From the NCBI RefSeq assembly GCF_012102745.1, contig NZ_JAAVSY010000001.1, positions 495,347 to 559,346 of the forward strand: DNA of 64,000 nt. The letters run 5' to 3'. The position numbers were made by a program, and so were the translations under genes. Numbering within the stretch: position 1 is the stretch's first letter; each line of letters opens with the position of its first letter. This DNA comes from Haematospirillum sp. H4485. GTDB lineage: Bacteria > Pseudomonadota > Alphaproteobacteria > Rhodospirillales > Rhodospirillaceae. Shown in pieces: positions 56,590 to 64,000 of the stretch. The notes beneath the pieces are model-generated. The model saw only the letters and a list, made by a program, of their open reading frames with translations, did no database searches and was not told where the DNA came from.

Positions 56590-57825
56590 TTATATAACCG
56601 GACGATCCATAACGCGCCCGATCTCGGATTCCGACACTACACCCGCCCCCTGGCGCTGCAGGAACCCCTTGATATTGCGAACAGCCTGACGGATCCGGTG
56701 TTTGTTCTCAACCAAGCCAATGCGGACATAGCCATCGCCATGCTCTCCGAAACCAAGGCCAGGGGCAACCGCGACCTTGGCCTCTTGCATCAGCAGCTTG
56801 GCAAACTCGACAGACCCGAGGTGACTGAAAGCGGGTGGAATGGGCGCCCAGGCAAACATGGAAGCCGGCGGGCTGGGAACCATCCAACCTGCGTGGTGCA
56901 GACCCTCGATCAGAACGTCACGGCGTTGGCGGTACATGGTGCGGATCTGTTCCACGCAATCCTGAGGGCCATTCAGGGCTGCTGTAGCAGCCACCTGAAT
57001 AGGTGTAAAGGCACCATAGTCCAGGTAACTTTTGACGCGGGCCAACGCTTTGATCAACCTGGGATTCCCTGCGGCAAACCCAATACGCCACCCGGCCATG
57101 TTGTAGGACTTGGACATAGAGGAAAATTCCACCGCCACGTCCTTTGAACCCGGAACCTGCAAGATGGATGGGGGAGGATTCCCGTCAAAATAAATTTCAC
57201 AGTAGGCAATATCGGACAGCACAAAGATGTCATGCTTACGGCAAAACGCGATGATATCCTTATAAAAATCAAGCGTTGCAACCATCGCCGTCGGGTTGGA
57301 CGGGAAGTTGACAATAACAGCAACCGGCTTGGGAACACTGTGGCGTACTCCACGCTCCAAGGCACGCAAAAACTCTTCATCGGGACAGGCGGGTATTGAC
57401 CGCACAGCTGCACCGGCAATGATGAAACCGAAGGCATGAATGGGATAACTGGGGTCAGGGGACAGGATAACATCACCCGGGCTGGTTATGGCTTGGGCAA
57501 GATTAGCGAGCCCTTCCTTGGAGCCGATAGTAACAATCACTTCATCTTCGGGATCAAGGCTGACATCAAACCGACGACGGTAATACCCCGCCAATGCCTT
57601 GCGCAGACCAGGTATACCCCGCGACTGGGAATAGCAGTGCGCCCTTGGATTGGTGGCAGCTTCGATCAGTTTTTCAACAATATGGGGTGGCGTCGGTTGG
57701 TCGGGATTCCCCATGCCAAGGTCAATAATGTCTTCCCCGGCAGCACGAGCCTTTGCTTTCATCGCGTTGACTTCAGCAAAAACATAGGGCGGAAGGCGTT
57801 TTATACGATGAAATTCCTGGTCCAT
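56590..57825 (-). CDS. AlaC-type PLP-dependent aminotransferase
   Basis: A 411-residue aminotransferase of fold type I. The N-terminus MDQEFHRIKRLPPYVFAEVN and HCYSQSRGIPGLRKALAGYY closely resemble E. coli AlaC, as do SKEGLAN, FPSNPTA and the PLP-lysine site SMSKSYNMAGWRIGF. Likely it makes alanine from pyruvate and glutamate; related proteins are annotated as LL-diaminopimelate aminotransferase, and the sequence alone does not exclude it. The start at 57825 has GGAACGGGAC upstream; the open frame goes seven codons further. It opens the cluster with hom, glpX and recJ. Confidence 0.85.
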   Translation of the reverse strand: MDQEFHRIKRLPPYVFAEVNAMKAKARAAGEDIIDLGMGNPDQPTPPHIVEKLIEAATNPRAHCYSQSRGIPGLRKALAGYYRRRFDVSLDPEDEVIVTIGSKEGLANLAQAITSPGDVILSPDPSYPIHAFGFIIAGAAVRSIPACPDEEFLRALERGVRHSVPKPVAVIVNFPSNPTAMVATLDFYKDIIAFCRKHDIFVLSDIAYCEIYFDGNPPPSILQVPGSKDVAVEFSSMSKSYNMAGWRIGFAAGNPRLIKALARVKSYLDYGAFTPIQVAATAALNGPQDCVEQIRTMYRQRRDVLIEGLHHAGWMVPSPPASMFAWAPIPPAFSHLGSVEFAKLLMQEAKVAVAPGLGFGEHGDGYVRIGLVENKHRIRQAVRNIKGFLQRQGAGVVSESEIGRVMDRPVI

Positions 57826-57989
57826 GTCCCGTTCCGGAAAAAACACTGCGCACTTGATACTGCACTGTTTACCGCGTCACACAAACGGAAGCGATAGTTG
57901 TTTTTCAGAAAACAGCTTTCCAGTGATCAAAATACGATCAAAGCAATTTTCGGGAACATTCATAACAAAAAAAGGAAAAACATAGAATA

Positions 57990-58799
57990 TCAATAACCAA
58001 ACCAAATCCGGGTATAATGCCCCCCTTCATCCGAAGAAGTCTCCGATTCATGCTCCTCCCTGTCACCTATGACAATAGCCGATGCATAGAGAGCTGTAGC
58101 AGGAATTCCTTGGGCCTGTAGAACGCTGACCACACTGCGGGCTCGTTGCAAGGCTGTACTATAAGATGCAGCGTGACCAACCACGTGGACGGTCTCATCT
58201 GCCCCCCGCTGATGCCTGAGGCGTGCTACTTGGCGCAGAATGTCATGGTCTGTACGGTCGAGAGAAAAAGATGCGGGCTGATATTCAATGGTTGCTACCA
58301 ACGTGGTTTTCCCGGACTCTTGGGCTGCCCTTTCAGGAATACTCACCCTGTCGGGAGAGACAGCAGATACGCCTTGCGAATCAACAAGCACGGTAACTGG
58401 AAATTCCGGTTGCGTATCAACAACAGGCTTTGCCACGAAGGCTCTGTCCCCATTACTTGGCGTTGCTGATGGAGCAACGTCATCAACAACAGACTCCGCT
58501 TTCACAGGAGCAACCGGCTTTGGTACAGCAGGGGCAGGTGCTGTATCGACAGAAACATCAGACGCAGCAGCAGAGCGGCTCAGAATCTTTTGCTCGAAAG
58601 GCTGCTCTCTCTTCCTATCCAGCACATACTCTGGATGAGATGGAGCAGAGACCAGGCCTTCAGATCCATGAGCCTGATCACGCACAAGGTCCGGATTCGT
58701 CCCGTCAGCCTTGGCAGGCATAACCACTTCCAAGCAGCAGATCAGCACAGCAAGAAACCGAGAAATGACCGAAGGGTGCACATAGAAGGCCCTGAACAT
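57990..58799 (-). CDS. Exported protein with a reduced OmpA-like C-terminal domain
   Basis: A 269-residue protein with a signal peptide (FLAVLICCLEVVMPAKADG) and a long Ala/Pro/Val-rich linker (residues 60-140). The C-terminus (ASFSLDRTDHDILRQVARLR, VHVVGHAASYSTALQRARSV, IPATALYAS) follows the pattern of OmpA-like peptidoglycan-binding domains but lacks the usual ND/R pair in full. It is probably a periplasmic or envelope protein. A GGGGAGG site lies nine bases before the ATG at 58799. It diverges from phaC. Read leftward, T-rich runs follow the stop without a clear hairpin. Confidence 0.5.
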   Translation of the reverse strand: MFRAFYVHPSVISRFLAVLICCLEVVMPAKADGTNPDLVRDQAHGSEGLVSAPSHPEYVLDRKREQPFEQKILSRSAAASDVSVDTAPAPAVPKPVAPVKAESVVDDVAPSATPSNGDRAFVAKPVVDTQPEFPVTVLVDSQGVSAVSPDRVSIPERAAQESGKTTLVATIEYQPASFSLDRTDHDILRQVARLRHQRGADETVHVVGHAASYSTALQRARSVVSVLQAQGIPATALYASAIVIGDREEHESETSSDEGGHYTRIWFGY

Positions 58800-59032
58800 G
58801 TCTTGAATCCTCCCCTTGCGAGAAACCCGTTCCATACCCCACCCGGGTTTATTATAACTCCCAAGAAAAACAATCTACTGAAAGGTAGTGAAATTCACAG
58901 AAACTATCTTCATGATAGCATCTACTTGTTCCCTCCCCAGATCCTGATTTCTGGGCCATCCTCTCTCGTCTGCCTGATTTGTACCCCATCACCAAGACCT
59001 GAACGATCAAGGACCCAGGAAAGAAAACGCCC

Positions 59033-60847
59033 ATGCCGGACAAGATCCCTGATCATCCAGCGCGCCCGGACGCCCAGATCCCGGACCCCACGGACATATC
59101 CCGGGCCTTGTCCAGTATTGCAGAACGCAGTCAGCGCCTGATTCAGGAATTTATCCGGCGTCATCCCGAAAATGCAGAACCGGATACGCTCGACCCTCTT
59201 AATATCGCCGGTGCGTTCCTGGAAATGACAACCCGCCTGATGGCTGACCCAGCCAGACTTGTCGAAGCTCAGGTGTCTCTTTGGCAGGACTACGTCAATC
59301 TTTGGCAGAACACAGCCTTGCGCATGATGGGTGAAAAAGCCCCTCCCGTGGTAGAGCCTGACAAGAGCGACAAACGCTTCCGTGACGAGGCATGGCAAGA
59401 TAACGAGCTCTTCGACTTCATAAAACAGTCGTATCTTTTGACAGCGCGCTGGATCCGCAGCACCGTCAAGGATGTTGAAGGACTTGATGAACAGTCAGCC
59501 CGCAAGGTTGACTTCTACACACGCCAGTTTGTTGACGCGATGGCTCCCTCCAACTTCGTTCTGACCAACCCCGAAGTTCTGCGTATTACAGCTGAGACTG
59601 GCGGTGAGAACCTGATCAAGGGACTTGAACACCTTCTGTCTGATCTTGAACGCGGGCGCGGACGGCTGCGGATTTCCATGACCGACGAGAATGCTTTCGA
59701 TATCGGCCGGAATGTTGCATCCACCCCGGGACAGGTCATTTTCCAGAATGACCTTATCCAGCTTATTCAGTACGCGCCATCAACAGAAACTGTGAAACAT
59801 GTACCCCTTCTTATTATTCCGCCTTGGATAAACAAGTACTACATTCTTGACCTGAGAGAGAACAACAGCCTCGTCAAATGGTGTGTTGATCAGGGTTTCA
59901 GTGTCTTTGTCATCTCGTGGGTCAATCCGGATGAACATCTGGCGGCAAAGTCTTTTGAAGATTACATGACCGAAGGCCCACTGGCTGCAATAGAGGCAAT
60001 CAAGGCCCAGACACACACGGAATCCATCCATGCCCTGGGCTATTGCCTTGGCGGCACACTGCTGGCCAGTACATTGGCATGGCTCAAAGCCAACGGACAG
60101 GACAGGTGCATAACCTCTGCCACCCTTCTGGCAGCCCTGACCGATTTTTCTGATCCCGGTGAGATCAGCGTATTTATCGATGACGAGCAGCTGGAGGTTC
60201 TTGACAGCAAGATGTCAAGGACAGGATATCTTGATGGCGCAGACATGGCGAACAGCTTTAACATGCTGCGCTCCAACGAGCTAATCTGGTCTTTTGTCGT
60301 CAATAACTACCTGCTTGGCAAGGAACCGTTCCCTTTTGATCTTCTGTACTGGAACAGCGATTCCACCCGGATGCCGGCATCCATGCACAGCTTCTACCTG
60401 CACAACATGTACAGGGAAAACAACCTGATCAAACCAGGCGGCATTACCCTGAAGGGAACACCGATAAACCTGCGCTGCATCGATACCCCGGTCTATATGC
60501 TGTCCTGCCGCGAGGATCACATCGCCCCATGGAAAGCGACCTATGCCGCAACACATATTTTCACGGGCAAGGTACGCTTTGTATTGGGCGCATCAGGACA
60601 CATTGCCGGCGTTATAAACCCCCCGGCAGCCGGTAAATATGCATACTGGACCAATGGCCAGAAGGCCAAAACACCGGATGACTGGCTGCAGAAAGCCAAG
60701 GAACATAAAGGAAGCTGGTGGACGGACTGGATGGCATGGCTCAAGCCACAAAGTGGTGAAGACATACCGGCCCGAGACCCCGAACATGGCCCAATGACAC
60801 CGCTTGAACCCGCACCGGGCCAGTATGTCCGCATCCGTGCCGGCTGA
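59033..60847 (+). CDS. phaC: Class I poly(3-hydroxyalkanoate) synthase
   Basis: A 604-residue enzyme polymerising 3-hydroxyacyl-CoA into storage polyester granules. The lipase-like box GYCLGGTLLAS holds the catalytic Cys, and the catalytic Asp (YMLSCREDHIAPWKAT) and His (GASGHIAGVINPP) regions are visible, as are the family segments PPWINKYYILDLRE and SWVNPDEHLAAKSFEDYM. AGGAAAG precedes the ATG. phaA, phaB and phasin genes are not in the window. It is convergent with the gamma carbonic anhydrase gene, with 7 bases between. Confidence 0.95.
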   Translation: MPDKIPDHPARPDAQIPDPTDISRALSSIAERSQRLIQEFIRRHPENAEPDTLDPLNIAGAFLEMTTRLMADPARLVEAQVSLWQDYVNLWQNTALRMMGEKAPPVVEPDKSDKRFRDEAWQDNELFDFIKQSYLLTARWIRSTVKDVEGLDEQSARKVDFYTRQFVDAMAPSNFVLTNPEVLRITAETGGENLIKGLEHLLSDLERGRGRLRISMTDENAFDIGRNVASTPGQVIFQNDLIQLIQYAPSTETVKHVPLLIIPPWINKYYILDLRENNSLVKWCVDQGFSVFVISWVNPDEHLAAKSFEDYMTEGPLAAIEAIKAQTHTESIHALGYCLGGTLLASTLAWLKANGQDRCITSATLLAALTDFSDPGEISVFIDDEQLEVLDSKMSRTGYLDGADMANSFNMLRSNELIWSFVVNNYLLGKEPFPFDLLYWNSDSTRMPASMHSFYLHNMYRENNLIKPGGITLKGTPINLRCIDTPVYMLSCREDHIAPWKATYAATHIFTGKVRFVLGASGHIAGVINPPAAGKYAYWTNGQKAKTPDDWLQKAKEHKGSWWTDWMAWLKPQSGEDIPARDPEHGPMTPLEPAPGQYVRIRAG

Positions 60848-60854
60848 GAGTCTC

Positions 60855-61391
60855 TCAAAGTGAGACGATCATCTCCCGGTACTCTTTTCCCAGTGCAGAG
60901 TAATGCGCGCACTGGCTGACGATAAAGTCTGTCTCATCCGGCGTCAGATCCCTCATTTTACGGGCCGGACTCCCTCCCCATAATTCTCCGGACGGTATCC
61001 TGCGCCCTTGGGGTACCAATGCACCGGCAGCAACCATAGCCCCGCTTTCCACCACGGCAAAATCCATAACAACGGCCCCCATGCCTATGAAGGAGCGACT
61101 TTGCAAGGTACAGGCATGGATAATACAGTTGTGACCGACCAGAACATCATCCCCTATCGCGGTACCAGACTTCCCGCGCGAGACGTGGACAACCGTCCCG
61201 TCCTGAATGTTGGAGCGGCACCCGATCCGGATCTGGTGAACATCCCCCCGCACCACAGCCCCGAACCAAACCGAAGATCCCGCACCAATCACCACGTCAC
61301 CAATCACACTAGCGCCCGGGGCAACAAAAACCGTAGGGTCAAGAGCCGGAGTCACACCACGCCACGGCAGAATGATGGGATTGGTCTGCAT
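60855..61391 (-). CDS. Gamma carbonic anhydrase family protein
   Basis: A 178-residue left-handed beta-helix protein with hexapeptide repeats (VFVAPGASVIGDVVIGAGSS, VWFGAVVRGDVHQIRIG). The metal-binding His residues are in VVHVSRGK and HNCIIHACTL. It could hydrate carbon dioxide, but many family members (YrdA/PaaY type) have unknown substrates, so only the family is assigned. It is followed, reading leftward, by the phaC end; the SDR gene lies 27 bases upstream, probably in one transcript. Confidence 0.85.
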   Translation of the reverse strand: MQTNPIILPWRGVTPALDPTVFVAPGASVIGDVVIGAGSSVWFGAVVRGDVHQIRIGCRSNIQDGTVVHVSRGKSGTAIGDDVLVGHNCIIHACTLQSRSFIGMGAVVMDFAVVESGAMVAAGALVPQGRRIPSGELWGGSPARKMRDLTPDETDFIVSQCAHYSALGKEYREMIVSL

Positions 61392-61418
61392 GCGAAAGCT
61401 CCTTTTGCCTGCGCAGAC

Positions 61419-62150
61419 TTAATACAAGTGCTGCCCGCCGGTCACAAAAATTTCGCTGCCATTTATATAACCAAACTCTGACGAACAAAGCCGAAACACA
61501 CAAGAGGCGACATCCTCGGGTGTTCCCATACGATCAAGCGGAATACGTGGAATCAGAGCCTCATACTCGCTCGACACCATTTCTGTTTTTATCTCTCCGG
61601 GGGCAACAGCATTAACCCGGATGCCCAATTGGGCCATTTCAGCCGCCATCTCCCGGGTCAAGCCCGACAAGGCACTTTTGCTTGTGGAGTAGGCAGAACC
61701 AGCAAAGGGATGCACAGCATGCCCGGCAATCGAGGTAATATTGACGATTGCCCCCTGCCCCCGGTGCAAATCAGCAGCGAACCCCCGGGCCAAACGCAGG
61801 GGGGTGAAGAAGTTAAGCTCGAAAACAGAGCGCCACCCATCGAGATCACCATTCAGGACCCCCAAACGCTCACGGAAAGGCGTTTTTGGGGAGATCCCGG
61901 CGTTATTGACCAAGGCATGCAACGGATCACCACCCAAGACCGAATGCACCTGCTCCACCAAACGCTCGACAGAATCAGGGCAGGATAAATCGGCACAGAG
62001 GTGCTCGCTCCATTCCCCGGGACGCGGCACAGACACAGCCCCCCTGGCACAGGTTATAACCCGCCATCCTTCGGCACAGAAACGCAAAGCTGTTGCCAAG
62101 CCAATGCCACGGCTGGCGCCACTGATAAAAACAGTATGCACAATAGCCAC
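61419..62150 (-). CDS. Short-chain dehydrogenase/reductase
   Basis: A 243-residue SDR oxidoreductase. The cofactor motif is ISGASRGIGLATAL (TGxxxGIG type), then VNNAGISPKT (NNAG), the Ser in NITSIAGHA and the catalytic YSTSK. The substrate is unknown; it resembles 3-oxoacyl-ACP reductase-type enzymes in layout. A GTG start is likely, with AAGGGC upstream. It is 27 bases before the gamma carbonic anhydrase gene, so they are probably co-transcribed. Next to phaC a role in hydroxyacyl metabolism is possible but unsupported. Confidence 0.85.
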   Translation of the reverse strand: MAIVHTVFISGASRGIGLATALRFCAEGWRVITCARGAVSVPRPGEWSEHLCADLSCPDSVERLVEQVHSVLGGDPLHALVNNAGISPKTPFRERLGVLNGDLDGWRSVFELNFFTPLRLARGFAADLHRGQGAIVNITSIAGHAVHPFAGSAYSTSKSALSGLTREMAAEMAQLGIRVNAVAPGEIKTEMVSSEYEALIPRIPLDRMGTPEDVASCVFRLCSSEFGYINGSEIFVTGGQHLY

Positions 62151-62327
62151 AATCGATGCCCTTTACTCTTCCCCGGTCAGAAGACCATCACTATGGAACA
62201 AAGCATATAACAGATATCGGTCTACATATTGGCCTGAACAGAAAAATATCCCGATTGAAAGGACAACGTTTCACTTCTATACATCCGCGCCCGAGCCTGC
62301 TTCCACAAATGAGAGAAGAATACCACC

Positions 62328-63479
62328 ATGGGCCTTGTCACGCCCACACTGCCTACAACCAAACGGCGCGATCCCAGGGTTGATTTCTTCCGGGGCCTGG
62401 CGCTGGTATTCATGTTCTGGGACCACCTGCCGGACAATCCTCTGGGCCTGATAACAATCCGGAACTTCGGATTGAGCGATGCTGCTGAAATCTTTGTCTT
62501 TCTCGCTGGATACTCTGCAGCCATGGCATGGGGGAACCTTCTGCGGCAGAAAGGGTATTGGATTGCGGCAAGGCGCATACTGAAACGGGCCATAACGCTC
62601 TACGGAACGTATCTTCTCCTGACAGGATTGCTCGTTGCCAATGCCTGTGCCCTACAGCTCCTGCCACAATCATCGGCGTATAAAGGGGAATGGAGCCAAC
62701 TGCCCGTCTGGCTGAATGATACACAAGCCTGGTGGGGCATTGTAACCCTGCAATACTGCCTGCCGCTTCTTGATCCACTGCCGCTCTATATTGTTCTTCT
62801 GCTTGGCATGGCTCTTACACTACCGCTTCTTGTCTACCGCCCGCTTGTTCTCGGGGCCTTGTCGGCATGCCTGTATGCCTCAACCCTGCTATTTGAACTT
62901 TCTATTCCGGGAACGGCTGCAAATCCCCTCTTTTTCAACCCTCTTGGGTGGCAGTTTCTTTTTTGTCTGGGCGGTCTGTGCGCGTTATACAGTGATTGCT
63001 TTCTTCCGTCCTCCCACTCCTCACGCACCCGCACCATGGCCCTGCTGATTCTCGGCACCGGCTTCCTGCTTGCCTGGAGCTGGAAATTTCCGGAACTGCA
63101 CGACGCCTTCGTACCCCAAACGTTGGCAACATGGCTTTATCCCATTGACAAAAGCCTACCAGACCCTATGCGCATCCTTCACTTTCTTGCCCTCGCTTGG
63201 TTTAGCATCGTGGTGATCCCCTCGGGACCATGGCTGGATCACACGTATTCTGTTTGCCTGAGAAGAATGGGCCGTCACTCTCTATTTGTTTTTGGTACCG
63301 GCGTTATCGTCACTCCCTTCCTGACCATTCCGGCCTACGCGGCGGGAAACAGCCCTGTCGCCCATATTGTGACCGGGCTTGCCGGAACCACACTGCTCGC
63401 CCTGCTTGCAAGTGCCACAGACAGGAAAGCGAGCGTTATTCCAATGCATGCATCCAGAACAGATGCAAAAACAGCCTGA
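62328..63479 (+). CDS. OpgC-type membrane acyltransferase
   Basis: A 383-residue integral membrane protein with about ten hydrophobic segments. It starts RRDPRVDFFRGLALVFMFWD, a strong OpgC/acyltransferase-3 motif, with DHLPDN, LSDAAEIFVFLAGYSAAMAW and LGRHSLF-like RMGRHSLFVFGTGV near the end. OpgC adds succinyl groups to osmoregulated periplasmic glucans, but the substrate here is not known and no glucan synthase genes are adjacent. GAGAGAAG precedes the ATG. The 177-base gap upstream is divergent from the SDR gene. Confidence 0.8.
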   Translation: MGLVTPTLPTTKRRDPRVDFFRGLALVFMFWDHLPDNPLGLITIRNFGLSDAAEIFVFLAGYSAAMAWGNLLRQKGYWIAARRILKRAITLYGTYLLLTGLLVANACALQLLPQSSAYKGEWSQLPVWLNDTQAWWGIVTLQYCLPLLDPLPLYIVLLLGMALTLPLLVYRPLVLGALSACLYASTLLFELSIPGTAANPLFFNPLGWQFLFCLGGLCALYSDCFLPSSHSSRTRTMALLILGTGFLLAWSWKFPELHDAFVPQTLATWLYPIDKSLPDPMRILHFLALAWFSIVVIPSGPWLDHTYSVCLRRMGRHSLFVFGTGVIVTPFLTIPAYAAGNSPVAHIVTGLAGTTLLALLASATDRKASVIPMHASRTDAKTA

Positions 63480-63725
63480 AAAGTTTTCTGGAAAGACACA
63501 ATACCAAAGACCCATATACAGACAGAGGGTTTCTGACGAATCGATACTGCCAGTAAAAAATGTTAAGCATTCCCCCTGCTTCAGGAAGGATCATCCAGAA
63601 AAAATCATCGTTAAATTATGGGGTTGCGTGTTTTTACAGGGGCATGCCATTCAATGAGGGTGTAGTATGCATTCGTGCTCTCCTGTTTGTGAGCTTGATC
63701 GCTAAATGGCTTTGAATTTTGATTG
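63480..63725. other. Intergenic region, possible mobile-element boundary
   Basis: About 250 bases between the opgC-like stop and the recombinase stop. The stretch becomes more AT-rich from about 63550. GGGGTTGCGTG at about 63620 resembles the GGGG-starting ends of Tn3-family elements, but the second half of a terminal repeat was not recognised. No gene was seen. Confidence 0.35.
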
Positions 63726-64000
63726 CTATTTGGCGTGCTCGGTGCGTGTGAGGGTGCGGTACACGGTTGGCCTGGAGACGGAGAACAGCTCGGCCAGATC
63801 GCTGATGCTGTAGTCACCGGTATCGTACATCCGCCGCAACTCGCATTGCTGCCGTTCGGAGAGCTTGGGCTTCTTGCCGCGTAGTTTGCCCTTGGCGCGG
63901 GCTACCGCCATGCCCTCGCGGGTCCGTAGCCGGATGATGTCCGACTCAAACTCCGCAAAGGTAGCGAGGATGTTGAAGAACATCTTCCCCATGGGGTCGG
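63726..64000 (-). CDS. Serine site-specific recombinase/resolvase (3' part only, cut by window edge)
   Basis: The C-terminal 91 codons of a leftward gene that enters from the right edge. The segments MGKMFFNILATFAEFESDII, RLRTREGMAVARAKGKLRG and KKPKLSERQ are characteristic of the resolvase/invertase family's long helix and hinge, and SISDLAELFSVSRPTVYRTL is its helix-turn-helix DNA-binding domain. The catalytic serine domain lies beyond the window. It marks a mobile element, transposon or inversion system next to the opgC-like gene. Confidence 0.85.
   Translation of the reverse strand, partial: DPMGKMFFNILATFAEFESDIIRLRTREGMAVARAKGKLRGKKPKLSERQQCELRRMYDTGDYSISDLAELFSVSRPTVYRTLTRTEHAK

Noticed and set aside
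57923..57943. FNR-like sequence before the alaC-like gene
   Set aside because: GATCAA occurs twice in direct, not inverted, orientation, so it does not fit TTGAT-N4-ATCAA.
1..64000. CRISPR array, rRNA or tRNA genes
   Set aside because: No regularly spaced direct repeats and no tRNA-like T-loop/anticodon patterns were seen in the intergenic regions; a tRNA finder was not available to confirm.

Overview
The window is a stretch of an alphaproteobacterial chromosome, most likely from a motile, spirillum-like member of the Rhodospirillales. This rests on a CtrA master regulator with a matching TTAA-N7-TTAA site, FlbD and an NDUFA12-type complex I accessory subunit, ALAS-type haem synthesis, class I PHA synthase, a class II (B12-dependent) ribonucleotide reductase and the gene order aminotransferase-hom-glpX-recJ. 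Genus cannot be fixed from sequence alone. No rRNA, tRNA or CRISPR array was seen. The only mobile-element trace is a serine recombinase cut off by the right edge.

Layout. 1-19 kb: the 5' end of an NDUFA12 gene, nrdJ behind a pair of NrdR-like boxes, a YgiQ radical SAM protein, a tandem universal stress protein, a thioredoxin-NHL protein, 5-aminolevulinate synthase, a tkt-fba-rpe carbon cluster, a PAS-GGDEF diguanylate cyclase, an IalB-like exported protein with a NarL-type response regulator, and HU. 19-38 kb: a flagellar block, fliK-flgD-flgE and then fliF-fliG-fliH-fliN-motA-like-flbD-flhA-flhF-flhG, followed by a FliK-like gene and an unusual J-domain/zinc/SH3 protein. 38-41.5 kb: an exbB-exbD-tonB energy-transduction operon and an exported solute-binding-like protein. 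41.5-44 kb: fliJ and fliI divergent from ctrA. 44-52 kb: pyridoxal kinase, catalase, a HerA-type ATPase and the sdhCDAB operon. 52-58.8 kb, leftward: an OmpA-like envelope protein, alaC-like aminotransferase, hom, glpX and recJ. 59-63.5 kb: phaC, a gamma carbonic anhydrase, an SDR and an OpgC-like membrane acyltransferase. 63.7-64 kb: the 3' end of a serine recombinase gene.

How it fits together. The flagellar genes carry a readable regulatory circuit. CtrA has its own TTAA-N7-TTAA site, and a near match lies before fliF. FlbD is encoded mid-cluster, and fliK-flgD-flgE is preceded by an almost textbook sigma-54 promoter with a GGCAA/TTACC dyad about 80-90 bp upstream; a perfect GGCAA-N3-TTGCC dyad lies before fliF. 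This is the Caulobacter-type hierarchy, read from sequence here and not measured. Metabolically the window shows carbon-phosphate enzymes (tkt, fba, rpe, glpX), succinate oxidation, haem and PHA synthesis, and peroxide defence; no RuBisCO or phosphoribulokinase gene is in the window.

I did not find a convincing wholly new system. The most unusual items are the J-domain/Cys4/membrane/SH3 protein, FlgD with a duplicated C-terminal module, FlgE with a compositionally different insert, a catalase with a histone-like lysine-rich tail, a 27-codon ORF butted against a response regulator, and several perfect inverted repeats in regulatory regions.
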